This document shows, piece by piece, positions 34,755-43,983 of a stretch of 64,000 bases of DNA. The notes below the pieces were generated by a model that saw only the letters and a list, made by a program, of their open reading frames with translations, was not told the origin of the DNA and made no database searches. The position numbers and the translations under genes are program-made. How positions within the stretch are numbered: the first letter of the stretch is position 1; every line of letters starts with the position of its first letter. Source of the stretch: Phycisphaerales bacterium (GTDB lineage: Bacteria > Planctomycetota > Phycisphaerae > Phycisphaerales > SM1A02); contig JASMLR010000010.1 of assembly GCA_030748575.1 (NCBI GenBank), positions 23,545 through 87,544 of the forward strand. The letters are read 5' to 3'.

Positions 34755-36095
34755 TCAGCCGGCCGTGGCGGCTCTTCGGCGGATGCGGTCACTCACGTGC
34801 GTCAGCGGAATGCTGCACCCATCGAGGTCGATGGTCGTGCCGCTGGCCAGGGCGGTGTGGGTCCGTTTGACCGCCGCATGGACGGAGGAGTGCGTACTTC
34901 TCCCAAGCGCCCGGGCGATGTCGGGGTAGCTCGCGGGCGTGCACTCACGCGCGAGCACGGCCATCAGCCCTCGGGCGGTCGCCAGTCTGGCGGTGCGGCT
35001 GCGACCGGTGAGGTCGCCGCGTGCGATGCCCATCGTGGTGCATGTCGCTTCGAGCAATGATGCCAGCGTGATGGGACGCCCGTCGGTCGAGGCCGTGTGC
35101 CCCATGGCTCTGCGGACGTCGGCGTCGTCAATCGCGACCTCGCCACCTCGGATCGTTCGCACGGCGCCGACGCGGGCGAGGAGCCCCTGGATTTCCCGAA
35201 CGCCGGAGCACTGCCCGACGATCACGTCCATCGCCCGCGCTGTGATCGTCAGCCCTCGCTGCATCGCCAGCCGGTGGGTGATGTTGCGTCGCGTGTCCGG
35301 GCCGGGAGGATCCACGCCAGCGAGCATGCCGCTGGTGCAACGGCTCGCCAGCGCTTTGTTGAACCGCTTGATGACGTCAGGAGGTGCGTCGGATGCGAGC
35401 ACCATGCGAGCACCGGTCAAACGCATGGCATCGAGCGTGTGCAGGATCTCGTCCTGCGTGCGGGTCTTCCCGGCCACGAAGTGCACGTCATCGATCGCGA
35501 GCAGTTGCAGCTTGCGCATCGTGTTCCGAAACCGCTCCAACTGATTGTGTCGCACGGCCTGAATGTACTGATTCGTGAAGTCCTCACCGGTCATGTACCG
35601 CATGGGCTCGCCGGGATGTTTCGCCTTGAATCGTCGGCACAGGCCCTGAAGAAGGTGCGTCTTGCCCACGCCGCACTCGCCATGAATGAAGAGTGGCGAC
35701 ATGTGGGCTGCCTCTGCGCCATCCACCATCGCCATGGTCGCCGTCCATGCAAGCTGGTTGCACGGGCCCACCACCATGTCATCCAGGGCCAGCAGCCGGC
35801 GTCCCGGGCGTGGGGCGACCTTGGCTGAGGCCTGCGCAGGCTCGCCGGCCGCGGCCGACTCGGTTGGCTCGGCCGGCTCAAGGACGTAGATGTCCGTCGA
35901 CCGACCTCCACTGGACGCCGCGACGTCCTGCAGGTCGCTGCCGTATCGACGTTCGATCCAGTCGGCCTGAAATCGGGACGCAGCACCAACCCGAAGCACG
36001 CCTTCTTCGACGGTGATTGAGGCGTCGGCAAACCACATGCGGTACGGCGTCGGGCCGATCTGGGATTGGAGTCGGGCAGTGAGCGTGTCGGTCAC
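34755..36095 (-). CDS. dnaA: Chromosomal replication initiator DnaA, divergent
   Basis: From GTG 36095 the product is 446 residues. Domain I (to about 75), a linker, the AAA+ domain with Walker A GECGVGKT and Walker B LLAIDDVHF, and the C-terminal helix-turn-helix domain are all present. In the DNA-reading helix the family signature GGRDHTT is replaced by GRSTHSS at the same positions; the His is kept and Asp is Thr. This may change the DnaA-box sequence. dnaN and gyrB are not adjacent. An alternative GTG start is at 36212. The 439 bases upstream of 36095 are described separately. Confidence 0.9.
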   Translation of the reverse strand: MTDTLTARLQSQIGPTPYRMWFADASITVEEGVLRVGAASRFQADWIERRYGSDLQDVAASSGGRSTDIYVLEPAEPTESAAAGEPAQASAKVAPRPGRRLLALDDMVVGPCNQLAWTATMAMVDGAEAAHMSPLFIHGECGVGKTHLLQGLCRRFKAKHPGEPMRYMTGEDFTNQYIQAVRHNQLERFRNTMRKLQLLAIDDVHFVAGKTRTQDEILHTLDAMRLTGARMVLASDAPPDVIKRFNKALASRCTSGMLAGVDPPGPDTRRNITHRLAMQRGLTITARAMDVIVGQCSGVREIQGLLARVGAVRTIRGGEVAIDDADVRRAMGHTASTDGRPITLASLLEATCTTMGIARGDLTGRSRTARLATARGLMAVLARECTPASYPDIARALGRSTHSSVHAAVKRTHTALASGTTIDLDGCSIPLTHVSDRIRRRAATAG

Positions 36096-36534
36096 GAGTC
36101 GTTCACCAGCGGTCGGGTCCTGCGGGCGCCACCCCCGTTCTGGAGAAGGGGGCTTGAGGACGTCGGGCCGGCTGACACCACACTGCCGTTCAGGAACCGA
36201 TCGCGCACCCACGGATCAGGTCGTCGTGGATCGCCGCGTGGCTTCGGCCGCAGTACCGATGCGGGCAGATCGTCCTCGCATCGGGAAAAGTGTGATTCAA
36301 GCGGTCCGTCATCCCCGCTCCTCCCCGCGGCCATCCGGGCTGCGAGTGGAGGTCCATCCTTGGACGCGGGGCACTGTACAAGTGCGTGCGAGCGTCTACA
36401 AGGGGCCGATCGCTGTGCAAGGGCGGCACGCACGCGATTGTGTCTGGATGCAAGGCAAACGAGAGCCGGAGAAAACTTTCATCCACCGCAGTCGGTCGGG
36501 AATGTCAACGGCCGGTGGACAGCGTGGGTCGCGC
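36096..36534. other. Non-coding region upstream of dnaA
   Basis: No convincing gene is seen in these 439 bases. They hold the possible longer N-terminus of DnaA, a hairpin CCCCC/GGGGG near 36132-36152, the spaced repeats at 36375-36455 and the inverted pair noted with them. A short minus-strand frame at 36190-36486 has a CPHRYCGR string but no start signal and no family look. No AT-rich unwinding stretch or cluster of TTATCCACA boxes was found, so a standard oriC is not supported. Confidence 0.5.
36375..36455. repeat. Spaced short direct repeats upstream of dnaA
   Basis: The pattern TNTRCAAG occurs at 36375, 36395 and 36414, that is, at 20- and 19-base spacing (about two helical turns), with a related GATGCAAG at 36447. 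The first and third copies flank the inverted pair GTGCGTGC (36382-36389) and GCACGCAC (36426-36433). Such spacing suggests cooperative protein binding. The function is not known. Confidence 0.4.
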
Positions 36535-37422
36535 TCACTCCCCTTGCACTTCGCGGGTCGAGCGGATAACGGCCTGCTGTGTCGCGCGGGTTGTGAATCC
36601 GATCGCCCGGTAGAGCTTGAGCGCAGGGTCGTTGCGCGAATCGACCGCCAAGCGCAGGGTTGTGACGCCCCGGCGGGCGAGCCGGCGCATGGCGTCCCGG
36701 AGGATTGCCCGGCCCAGTCCGAGGCCGCGGTACGCGGGCGTCAGCCCCAGATACGCGAGGTCTCCCATGTGACTGGCGCCGCACGTGCAAAGGACGCATC
36801 CGATGGTCTCGTCCCGCAGCCGCACAGCCAGCCAGAGCTCGTCATGGACGACGCCACCCGCGCGGTGCCCGCTGATGATGTCGCGGGTGTTTCGGAGCCC
36901 GCAGAGCCCCGGGCAGTCCCGGGTCTGTTCATAGGTGGCATCCAGCGTCTGAACCAGCATGTCGTCGGTCGTCGTTACCAGCGAGATGCCCGGGGGCAGG
37001 TCCGCGGCGGCGGGTCGCTTCGGCACCGCGCACGTCATCGTGTGCAGGATCGTCAGTGACTGGAAGCCTGCGGCCTGGAACGCTGCGAGCGATGGGGCGT
37101 CCTCCGGCCGCAGCAGGCCCTGCAGGAGGTCAATGTCACGGCAGCCACGGGCCGCGGCTTGAATGACGGTGGCGACGGCGTTTGGGGGGACCTGCGGCGA
37201 GGGCTGTGTGGCCAGCACCGTCGCGGTGCGGCCGGGAGCCGGCACCAGGAGGGCGGCCGCCACCAGGCCACCCTTGGGCCGCTCAAGGCCGTGGAGCCCG
37301 CCTGTACCCAACTGGCCGGCCCGCAGCCGCTCCAGAAGGGGGCGCGGCCGCACGCCTGACGGGAAGAGACACCGCAGCGCTTCTTCGTACCGTTCCGGCG
37401 GGACAACCATGGGGGTGAGCAT
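36535..37422 (-). CDS. GNAT-family N-acetyltransferase
   Basis: The 295-residue product has a C-terminal GNAT domain with the acetyl-CoA loop seen in LTPAYRGLGLGRAILRDAMRR and the closing ALKLYRAIGF motif. The N-terminal half looks like a second, degenerate GNAT-type fold (the VIQAAARGCRDIDLLQG region), so it may be a tandem GNAT protein; the acceptor is unknown. ATG 37422 is chosen with a GGAG box eight bases upstream; MVVPPE at 37410 is an alternative. The gene follows the region upstream of dnaA on the same strand. Confidence 0.75.
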   Translation of the reverse strand: MLTPMVVPPERYEEALRCLFPSGVRPRPLLERLRAGQLGTGGLHGLERPKGGLVAAALLVPAPGRTATVLATQPSPQVPPNAVATVIQAAARGCRDIDLLQGLLRPEDAPSLAAFQAAGFQSLTILHTMTCAVPKRPAAADLPPGISLVTTTDDMLVQTLDATYEQTRDCPGLCGLRNTRDIISGHRAGGVVHDELWLAVRLRDETIGCVLCTCGASHMGDLAYLGLTPAYRGLGLGRAILRDAMRRLARRGVTTLRLAVDSRNDPALKLYRAIGFTTRATQQAVIRSTREVQGE

Positions 37423-37449
37423 ACGGGGGGCTCCAGATGCGTCGGGTGC

Positions 37450-37455
37450 TACACT
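37450..37455 (+). promoter_or_regulatory. Possible -10 box upstream of the exported protein at 37651
   Basis: TACACT in the context GGTGCTACACTAC resembles the -10 boxes found upstream of other genes here. It would give a leader of about 190 bases before the ATG at 37651. Confidence 0.35.
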
Positions 37456-37650
37456 ACCCCCTTCTGTCGCGGCCCGGCGGGTGGTGATGGAACCCCTGGA
37501 ATGGAACGCACTGGCGCGCCGGGGGGCCTTGTGGGGGAGCCTTGCGGGTGCGCGACGCTCCGTTGTGCCGCGTTCCCGAACAGTGTGTCCCCCGAACGGG
37601 GGGCCTGGGAGCGGCCCTGACCCGGACCGCTGCAAAGGAGTGTGGTGCTC

Positions 37651-38268
37651 ATGCGTCGCTCAAACCTCTGTCTCCTGCTGATGACGTTGATGCTTGCCGC
37701 GACCGTGCAGCAGGTGTCGGCCTACCCGCGACCGGCCCGGGGCACCGCTCGGCCGGAAGTGACGTTTCAGCCGGGACCACTTCGAATGTTCGTCGATGCG
37801 GACGGGACCCGGTATTGGTATCTCGTGTACGACGTCGTCAATACGAGTGGGGAAGATCGAACGTGGGCGCCGTCGTCGGTCCTGTACACGGATAAGGGCG
37901 AGATTCGCCGCGATGGCGAGGGCGTCTCGCATCAGGCCCGCAAGGCCATCATGGACCATGTCGGAGATCCGCTCATTGAGCCAAAGGTGGCCATCATCGG
38001 CGTGTTGCGTCAGGGGACCGGTCACGCCCGGCGAGGCATGCTGGTCTGGCCGGCGGGCACCAAGCACGTCAACGAACTCCGCATCTTTGTGGAGGGGATC
38101 AGCCCCGAGACGGCCATCGTGCCGCACCCCGGCACGGGCGACCCGGTGACGCTTCGCAAGAACCTGTACCTGCACTACCTCGTGGGGGGAGAAGCGGCCG
38201 CTCGCGGGGACCAGGCCATCGATCTGCACCCGAGCTACACAGCCGAAGAGCACTGGATTTTCCGGTAG
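37651..38268 (+). CDS. Exported protein of unknown function
   Basis: The 205-residue product has a signal peptide (NLCLLLMTLMLAATVQQVSA) and a mature beta-rich part with RYWYLVYDVVNTSGEDRTW and LRIFVEGISPE segments that resemble an Ig-like fold. No function is assigned. I recall small planctomycete proteins with the same YWYLVYDVVNxT string. ATG 37651 is preferred to GTG 37642 because the GGAG box is too close to the latter. Confidence 0.65.
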   Translation: MRRSNLCLLLMTLMLAATVQQVSAYPRPARGTARPEVTFQPGPLRMFVDADGTRYWYLVYDVVNTSGEDRTWAPSSVLYTDKGEIRRDGEGVSHQARKAIMDHVGDPLIEPKVAIIGVLRQGTGHARRGMLVWPAGTKHVNELRIFVEGISPETAIVPHPGTGDPVTLRKNLYLHYLVGGEAAARGDQAIDLHPSYTAEEHWIFR

Positions 38269-38282
38269 CACCTGCCCAGGGA

Positions 38283-38302
38283 GCGCCGCCAGGGAGCGGC
38301 GC
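38283..38302 (+). terminator. Hairpin after the exported-protein gene
   Basis: GCGCCGC (38283-38289) and GCGGCGC (38296-38302) form a perfect seven-base stem with a six-base loop, 14 bases behind the stop codon. There is no T-run. Confidence 0.4.
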
Positions 38303-38467
38303 CTCTCAGCCCCCCGGGGAGGCCTGACGGCTATGCCCGGGCGTTCCGAGGAGGATTTGAGGCGTTCAGCGGCCGCTGGAGGGGGAGCGAGCAAGGCGGC
38401 TTCGGGGGGTGCGGCGGGAAACCGCTTCTGATACCATGCACGGCTCGACACGCTCAGGAGGTGTTTT

Positions 38468-38749
38468 GTGGCACATAAGAAGGGCCAGGGGTCCAGCAAG
38501 AATGGTCGCGACTCAAACCCGCAGTTTCGCGGCGTGAAGCTCTATGGCGGCCAGTACGCCAAGGCCGGCTCGATCATCGTCCGTCAGTGCGGCACCCACT
38601 TTCATCCCGGGTACCTCGTGTCCCGAGGTCGCGACGACACCCTGTATGCACGTCAGGCCGGAACCGTGCAGTTCCGAGGCCGCCACATCGACATCGTTCC
38701 GGCGGATCCGAACACGCCTCGATACACGGCGGTTGAGAAAGCCTGCTGA
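38468..38749 (+). CDS. rpmA: 50S ribosomal protein L27
   Basis: The 93-residue product has [18 protein letters not shown] and the [10 protein letters not shown] and [10 protein letters not shown] segments of L27, whose N-terminus reaches the peptidyl transferase centre. The start is GTG with an AGGAGG box in front. The usual partner rplU (L21) is not next to it; obg follows, as is common. Confidence 0.95.
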   Translation: MAHKKGQGSSKNGRDSNPQFRGVKLYGGQYAKAGSIIVRQCGTHFHPGYLVSRGRDDTLYARQAGTVQFRGRHIDIVPADPNTPRYTAVEKAC

Positions 38750-38776
38750 CCAGGCCCGCCGCTTTGTGAGACCATC

Positions 38777-38802
38777 CACGCGGACGCTTCGGCGTCCGCG
38801 TG
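38777..38802 (+). terminator. Very stable UUCG-loop hairpin between rpmA and obg
   Basis: CACGCGGACGC (38777-38787) pairs perfectly with GCGTCCGCGTG (38792-38802), 11 base pairs capped by TTCG. It is followed by only two Ts, so it may be an attenuator, an RNA-stability element or a weak terminator. It lies 27 bases behind the rpmA stop and 36 bases before the obg start. Confidence 0.6.
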
Positions 38803-38838
38803 TTCCATGCTGCCCGGCGTGCATCTGAGGATCGCTTC

Positions 38839-39861
38839 TTGCTTGTCGACCGCTGCACAATCTTTGTCCGCTCTGGAAAGGGTGGGAATGGCTGCGTCAG
38901 CCTGAGACGGGAGAAGTACCGCCCCAAGGGCGGTCCCGACGGTGGCAACGGTGGCCGCGGCGGCGATGTCATTCTGGTCGGCGACGCAGGCCTCTCGACG
39001 CTCCTGTCGCTGACGCCGCGTCCGCACTATCGGGCCCGCAATGGGCAGCCCGGTCTGGGCTCGTCCATGCACGGTCCCAACGCCGACGACCTGCTCGTCC
39101 CCGTGCCGCTGGGCACGATGGCGGTGGACCGCGCGTCCGGCGACCTGCTGGCGGAGATCACGGAAGACGGTCAACGCGTGACGGTGGCCCGCGGCGGTGC
39201 TGGCGGGTACGGAAACGAACACTTCAAGTCGGCGACCAACCAGACGCCGCGTGAGGCGACGCCGGGGGCGGCCTGGGAAGAGCGGACCCTTGATCTGGAA
39301 TTGAAACTGCTGGCCGACGTGGGACTCGTTGGTCTGCCCAATGCCGGCAAGTCCACGCTGCTTGCGGCGGTGTCGGCGGCGCGGCCGAAGGTGGCCGACT
39401 ATCCCTTCACGACCAAGTCGCCGCACCTGGGCATTGCAGAACTTCCGGGCGATCGCCGGCTGGTCATCGCGGACCTTCCCGGGCTCATCGAAGGTGCAGC
39501 CAGCGGGGCGGGCATGGGCCACGACTTCCTTCGGCATGTCGAGCGGACCGGCGTGCTGCTGCATGTCCTGGACGCGATGCCCATCGACGGGACGAGCCCG
39601 CTGGAGAACTGGTCGCGGATTCGAAGCGAACTCGAAGCGTTTGGAGATGTACTCGCGGACAAGCCCGAGTTGATCCTGCTCAACAAGTGTGACTTGATCG
39701 ATGACGAATCCACCGCGGCCATCGTCGCGGAACTCGCCGCCGAAACCGGCCGCACAATTCTTCCGGGATCCGGTGTGACCGGCGAAGGCGTGCAGGCGCT
39801 TCTGGAGGCCGTCTGGACTGCGCGTGGAGGCGGGCAGGCCGAGGCCGGCTGGCGCGGCTAA
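38839..39861 (+). CDS. obg: GTPase Obg
   Basis: The 340-residue product has the glycine-rich Obg fold (SGKGGNGCVSLRREK, GGPDGGNGGRGGDV) followed by a GTPase domain with G1 GLPNAGKSTL, G3 DLPGLIEGA and G4 NKCD. It helps in large-subunit assembly and stress control. TTG 38839 is chosen: it has a GAGG box nine bases upstream and gives the normal N-terminus; an ATG at 38800 lies too close to the hairpin and would add non-family residues. The C-terminal OCT domain is absent. Confidence 0.93.
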   Translation: MLVDRCTIFVRSGKGGNGCVSLRREKYRPKGGPDGGNGGRGGDVILVGDAGLSTLLSLTPRPHYRARNGQPGLGSSMHGPNADDLLVPVPLGTMAVDRASGDLLAEITEDGQRVTVARGGAGGYGNEHFKSATNQTPREATPGAAWEERTLDLELKLLADVGLVGLPNAGKSTLLAAVSAARPKVADYPFTTKSPHLGIAELPGDRRLVIADLPGLIEGAASGAGMGHDFLRHVERTGVLLHVLDAMPIDGTSPLENWSRIRSELEAFGDVLADKPELILLNKCDLIDDESTAAIVAELAAETGRTILPGSGVTGEGVQALLEAVWTARGGGQAEAGWRG

Positions 39862-40022
39862 CGGAAACATTCTCTGAATCAGGGGCAATGCGTCGCGCGG
39901 TGGCGCGTTGGAGTGCTGAATTGGGGGCCATCGTGTAAGGGTTGGCGTTCTTCGGAACACCACGGATTGCCGTTGTGGCGGTCATGGTGCGCTCCCTCAA
40001 CCATCGAAAGGACAACACTTCC

Positions 40023-40757
40023 ATGCTTCTGACAACAACACTGGCAACGTGCGTGCTCCTTGCAACACCTGAGACATTCAACTTCGACTTTGAAGGTGGC
40101 CCCATGTCCGCGTGGGCAGCCTCGGTCATCGAGTCGGCTCCCGGGACCAACATGGTCATGACGGAGGATGCGGCGAGGATCAACCTCCCGCCCATGCATC
40201 TCAAAGATGTGTCGGTGTCGACGCTCATGAGCGTCTTTGACGCCCTGACGCCTCACACGAGTTGTTTGGAGGTGGAGCAGGATGGTGGGCAGGTCTGGGT
40301 GATGAACTCCACTCCCGTCGATCAGCGGAGGATCTTGCGGCATGCGGACGAGGTCAAGCTCGGGACGAGCGTGTGCTCGATCCCCGACGCCTTCCGAGTG
40401 GCCGATGGCCCCGAGAGGCTGATTGAAGCGGTGCGAACCGTATGCGCCCTGGACGGGACCGACACCCTGTCCGTCTGCGTCGTTCCGGGAACGCACCTGC
40501 TCGCGATCCATGGCTCCGGTACCCAACTGGCACTGGCCGAGCAGATCGTCGAAGAGATCGAGCATGATTCGATGACGCGCCCGCAGGGCCGCACGCGTGC
40601 GGGGAACCCACGTGGCAGTGCCCGCGTGGAGGATGCAGAAGCCGCGCGTTGGCGCGGTACGTCTGCGCGTCATGTGGCCGCGCGTCAAACAGAGCACGCA
40701 GCCGCGGCGGCCGGGCCCGAATGCTCCGATGCAGGATCGTCGTCCAGCCCGCTCTGA
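40023..40757 (+). CDS. Exported protein with a secretin N0/STN-like domain
   Basis: The 244-residue product has a signal peptide (LLTTTLATCVLLA) and a domain of about 80 residues (around 30-110) with NFDFEGGPMSAWAASVI and VSVSTLMSVFDALT, which resembles the N0/STN modules of type II and III secretins and TonB receptors. No secretin channel domain follows; the C-terminal half is low in structure and rich in Ala, Arg and Gln. It may be a stand-alone periplasmic adaptor. A GAAAGGA box precedes the ATG. Confidence 0.5.
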   Translation: MLLTTTLATCVLLATPETFNFDFEGGPMSAWAASVIESAPGTNMVMTEDAARINLPPMHLKDVSVSTLMSVFDALTPHTSCLEVEQDGGQVWVMNSTPVDQRRILRHADEVKLGTSVCSIPDAFRVADGPERLIEAVRTVCALDGTDTLSVCVVPGTHLLAIHGSGTQLALAEQIVEEIEHDSMTRPQGRTRAGNPRGSARVEDAEAARWRGTSARHVAARQTEHAAAAAGPECSDAGSSSSPL

Positions 40758-40764
40758 ACGGTGC

Positions 40765-41328
40765 TTAGTCGCCGTGCAAGGCCCGCAGCCGCGGGCTGAG
40801 CCGCAACAGCAGCTGCACCCGCTCGCACTCGTCCATCCAGTCTTTGACGAGGGACGCGAGCACATCTCGAGGGATCGGCGCGCCCGGAACCGGGCACGCC
40901 GGTCCCAGTTGCTGCGCCGCCAGCCAGCGATAGTAGGACAACGTCCGATCGCCCAGTGCCGAGACGAATGCGCCGTCCTCGGCCATGAACACGGTCACGG
41001 GTACTCGGTGACCTCCGTTGATGGCCAGCGAGGCGATCGGTGATGCCGGCGCGTCTCGGTCGATGAACCGAAGTTCCAGACGTTCACACGCATCTGCAAT
41101 GGCGGCAAGGACAGGCCCCTGGCGGACGCAATCGCCGCACCAGGCGCCGGACACGATCAATACACGCATGTCTCTCTCAAAGGTCGCGAGCGTGGCGCGG
41201 TGCGCGTCGGTGAGCGACACGGCCCGCCTCGCCGTTTCCCATGCGTCACCGTGGCTCCCCGCGGACGCGAGGTAGTCGGCCCAGGTTGACCCGGCGGCAA
41301 ACGCCTCGGAAAGGAGCGACGACTTCAC
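40765..41328 (-). CDS. Thioredoxin-like protein
   Basis: The 187-residue product has a thioredoxin fold with the active-site motif SGAWCGDCVRQ (residues about 58-68) and the cis-Pro region RVPVTVFMAEDG. The CGDC motif suggests a reductase or a bacilliredoxin-like function rather than classical CGPC thioredoxin. There is no signal peptide, so it is cytoplasmic. It begins with an ATG that overlaps the mutS stop by three bases, so the two are co-transcribed. Confidence 0.75.
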   Translation of the reverse strand: MKSSLLSEAFAAGSTWADYLASAGSHGDAWETARRAVSLTDAHRATLATFERDMRVLIVSGAWCGDCVRQGPVLAAIADACERLELRFIDRDAPASPIASLAINGGHRVPVTVFMAEDGAFVSALGDRTLSYYRWLAAQQLGPACPVPGAPIPRDVLASLVKDWMDECERVQLLLRLSPRLRALHGD

Positions 41329-43976
41329 GGGGCATCCTCGAGTGAATTGACGAGCGATCGGAGGACATCGAACGCCTCCATGGGCGAGAGCCGATCAAGA
41401 TCGACGTTCCTCAACTCTTTCAGGGCCGGGTGCTCGATGTACTGCGTGAAGAGCCCGAGTTGGCCGCCGGGATCCTGCGCTGCTGGCGGGACCTCGTCAG
41501 TCGCGTGGTGAACCTCAAGCGAGTCGAGTACACACCGCGCCCGATCGATGACCGAAGCAGGGAGCCCGGCGATCCTCCCCACATGAACGCCATAGGAGCG
41601 ATTAGTTGCGCCGGGCTTGATGCGGTGCAGGAACACGATCCGGTCGTCCCACTCCTGTACGGCGACATGCCTGTTGCCGATGCCTGCGAAGCGATCGCCC
41701 AGATCTGTGAGTTCGTGGTAGTGCGTTGCAAAGAGCGTCCTGCAACCGATCGCTTCCAGCCGCTCGGTGATGGCCCACGCCAGTGAGAGTCCATCCAGCG
41801 TGCTCGTCCCCCGACCGATCTCGTCGAGAATCACGAGACTTCGCTGCGTGGCGTTGTGCAGAATGTTGGCCGTCTCGGTCATTTCCACCATGAAGGTGGA
41901 CATGCCTGCGTGGAGTTCATCCGAGGCGCCAATGCGAGCGAAGACGCGGTCGGCCACGCCGATCGTTGCCGCCGACGCGGGGACGAAACACCCGGCCTGC
42001 GCCATGATCGTGATGAGTGCAATCTGGCGGATGTAGGTGCTCTTGCCCGCCATGTTCGGTCCTGTGATCAGCAGCAGGGACGTGCGATCGCCGCCATCGG
42101 GTGCAGTCACGCAGTCGTTGGGGACGAAGTCCGACCCGAGTCGGGTGTCGAGGACTGGGTGTCGTCCGTCGCGAATGTCCAGGTCACATCCGTCGGTCAT
42201 CGTCGGTCGAACGAGATTCCTCGATGCCGACAGGCCGGCAAAGCCGCACAGCACGTCGATGGTTGCGACGGTGGCGGAGAACTCCCGGAGCGCAGACCCT
42301 GCCGCGTCGACACGCTCGACGAGCTCGGCGAACAGATCCTGCTCGCGGGCGATGCCCTTTGCTTGCGCTCCGAGCGCCTCCGTTTCGTATTGCTTGAGTC
42401 GGTCGGTGATGTACCGTTCGGCGTTCTTGAGCGTTTGCTTTCTGACAAAGTCAGGCGGGACCCGCTGGGTATGGACGTGCGTGACCTCGATGTAGTACCC
42501 GAACACTCGGTTGTACCCGACTTTCAGCGAGGGGATGCCTGTCGATTCCGACAACGCTGCCTGATACTCGGCAAGCCACGTCGAGCCGTCCCGTTGCAGG
42601 GCGCGAGCTGCGTCGAGTTCGTCATCTGCGCCGTCTCTGAACAACCCACCTTCACGCATGTGGGCAGGGGGGTCGTCGACACACAGGCGGTGCAGATCCT
42701 CGCCGAGCTCCAGGAGCATGCGCTCCAGGTCGGCGACGGACGTGCTGATCGTCGCTGCCGCCGGGACCATCTCAAGCCGTTCCCTGAGCGCGGGCAACTG
42801 AAGGATGGACCGGCCCAGTGCGGTGAGGTCTCGGGGGGTCAGCCGGCCGGTGGCGGCTCTTCCGGCGATTCGGGCCACATCCTGCACCCGACCGATCGAC
42901 TCGACGAGATCCGACCGCGCTGCATCATCCGCGACGAGCGCCCCGACCAGATCATGGCGGGCCTCGATGCCGGCCCGGTTGGCGAGCGGCCAGCACAGCC
43001 AGTCTCGAAGCAGTCGGCGGCCCATCGGCGTGACGCAGCACTTCAGGGCATCGAGGAGCGATCCCTCGGCGCCCCCCGCGCGAACGGTGCGTTCGATTTC
43101 CAGGTGCCTCAAGGTGGATGCGTCGATGCACATGCGGTCGGAGAGGTCACGCCGAGTCGGTGGCTGCATGTGGGAGAGGCGAGCCTGCTCGCCCGGCATG
43201 GTGTCCAGCAGGAATCGGAGCAGACCTCCGGCTGCGGCCAGGCCCTCCGCGTCATCTGCAAGGCCCCAGCCTTCCGGGGAGGCCACGCCCCAGTGCTCAC
43301 ACAGGAGCCGCTCCCCCTCGGACGCTTCGATGGTCCAGGGCGGTCGTCGCGTGAGGACGCACTGGCAGATTCGCGCAGCGTCTGCAAGCAGGGGATGGTC
43401 CCCCTCGGTGTCGCAGACGAGCAGTTCGCAGGGCGAGAGCCGCGCAAGCAGGTCGACGATGTCGCCCTGCTCGGCGTGATGCAGGTCAAAGCGTCCGGTG
43501 GAGAGTTCCGCCGACGCGATGACCGCCGAGCCGTCGGAGGCCAACTTGACCAGCGCGGTCGAGTTGGCCCGCCCCTCTTCGAGCAGGCTCTCGTCCACGA
43601 GCGTGCCCGGGGTAAGGACGCGGGTGACGGCGCGATCGACCACGCCCTTGGCCTCGGCCGGATCCTGGATCTGGTCGCACACGGCAACGCGAAACCCCTG
43701 ATCGATCAGCCTGTGGATGTATCCCTCCGCCGCGTGAAAGGGGACGCCGGCCATTGGGATGCCACTGGTGCGTTCGGTCAGGGTCAGGCCGAGCGCCCGA
43801 TGCACCGTCTGGGCATCGTCGTCGAACATCTCGTAGAAGTCGCCCATCCGGAAGAAGAGCAGGCAGTCGGGGTGCGCCTCCTTGAACCTCCGGTGCTGCC
43901 GCATGGCCGGGGTATCCCGCGGATCTTTCCCCTTGGCTTTGGAGGGCGATGTGCGGGAGGTCGGCGTCGAGCGCAT
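41325..43976 (-). CDS. mutS: DNA mismatch repair protein MutS
   Basis: The 883-residue protein recognises mismatches. The N-terminal domain has the mismatch-reading FYEMF motif within FRMGDFYEMFDDDA; the C-terminal ATPase has Walker A GPNMAGKSTYIRQ, Walker B LVILDEIGRGTSTLDG and the ATHYHEL motif. Length is normal for MutS1. Its promoter is of the leaderless type. mutL is not in the window. Confidence 0.97.
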   Translation of the reverse strand: MRSTPTSRTSPSKAKGKDPRDTPAMRQHRRFKEAHPDCLLFFRMGDFYEMFDDDAQTVHRALGLTLTERTSGIPMAGVPFHAAEGYIHRLIDQGFRVAVCDQIQDPAEAKGVVDRAVTRVLTPGTLVDESLLEEGRANSTALVKLASDGSAVIASAELSTGRFDLHHAEQGDIVDLLARLSPCELLVCDTEGDHPLLADAARICQCVLTRRPPWTIEASEGERLLCEHWGVASPEGWGLADDAEGLAAAGGLLRFLLDTMPGEQARLSHMQPPTRRDLSDRMCIDASTLRHLEIERTVRAGGAEGSLLDALKCCVTPMGRRLLRDWLCWPLANRAGIEARHDLVGALVADDAARSDLVESIGRVQDVARIAGRAATGRLTPRDLTALGRSILQLPALRERLEMVPAAATISTSVADLERMLLELGEDLHRLCVDDPPAHMREGGLFRDGADDELDAARALQRDGSTWLAEYQAALSESTGIPSLKVGYNRVFGYYIEVTHVHTQRVPPDFVRKQTLKNAERYITDRLKQYETEALGAQAKGIAREQDLFAELVERVDAAGSALREFSATVATIDVLCGFAGLSASRNLVRPTMTDGCDLDIRDGRHPVLDTRLGSDFVPNDCVTAPDGGDRTSLLLITGPNMAGKSTYIRQIALITIMAQAGCFVPASAATIGVADRVFARIGASDELHAGMSTFMVEMTETANILHNATQRSLVILDEIGRGTSTLDGLSLAWAITERLEAIGCRTLFATHYHELTDLGDRFAGIGNRHVAVQEWDDRIVFLHRIKPGATNRSYGVHVGRIAGLPASVIDRARCVLDSLEVHHATDEVPPAAQDPGGQLGLFTQYIEHPALKELRNVDLDRLSPMEAFDVLRSLVNSLEDAP

Positions 43977-43983
43977 GCCGCCG

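Noticed and set aside
36190..36486. Small minus-strand gene with CPHRYCGR string
   Set aside because: No ribosome-binding site, no full zinc-ligand set and overlap with the possible DnaA extension; likely chance.
36096..36534. Replication origin oriC next to dnaA
   Set aside because: No cluster of standard DnaA boxes, no AT-rich unwinding element, and dnaN, gyrB or parAB are not nearby. Kept only as a region with repeats.
37487..37681. Small plus-strand gene of about 64 codons upstream of the exported protein
   Set aside because: It overlaps the well-supported start at 37651 in another frame and has no conserved content; probably leader sequence.
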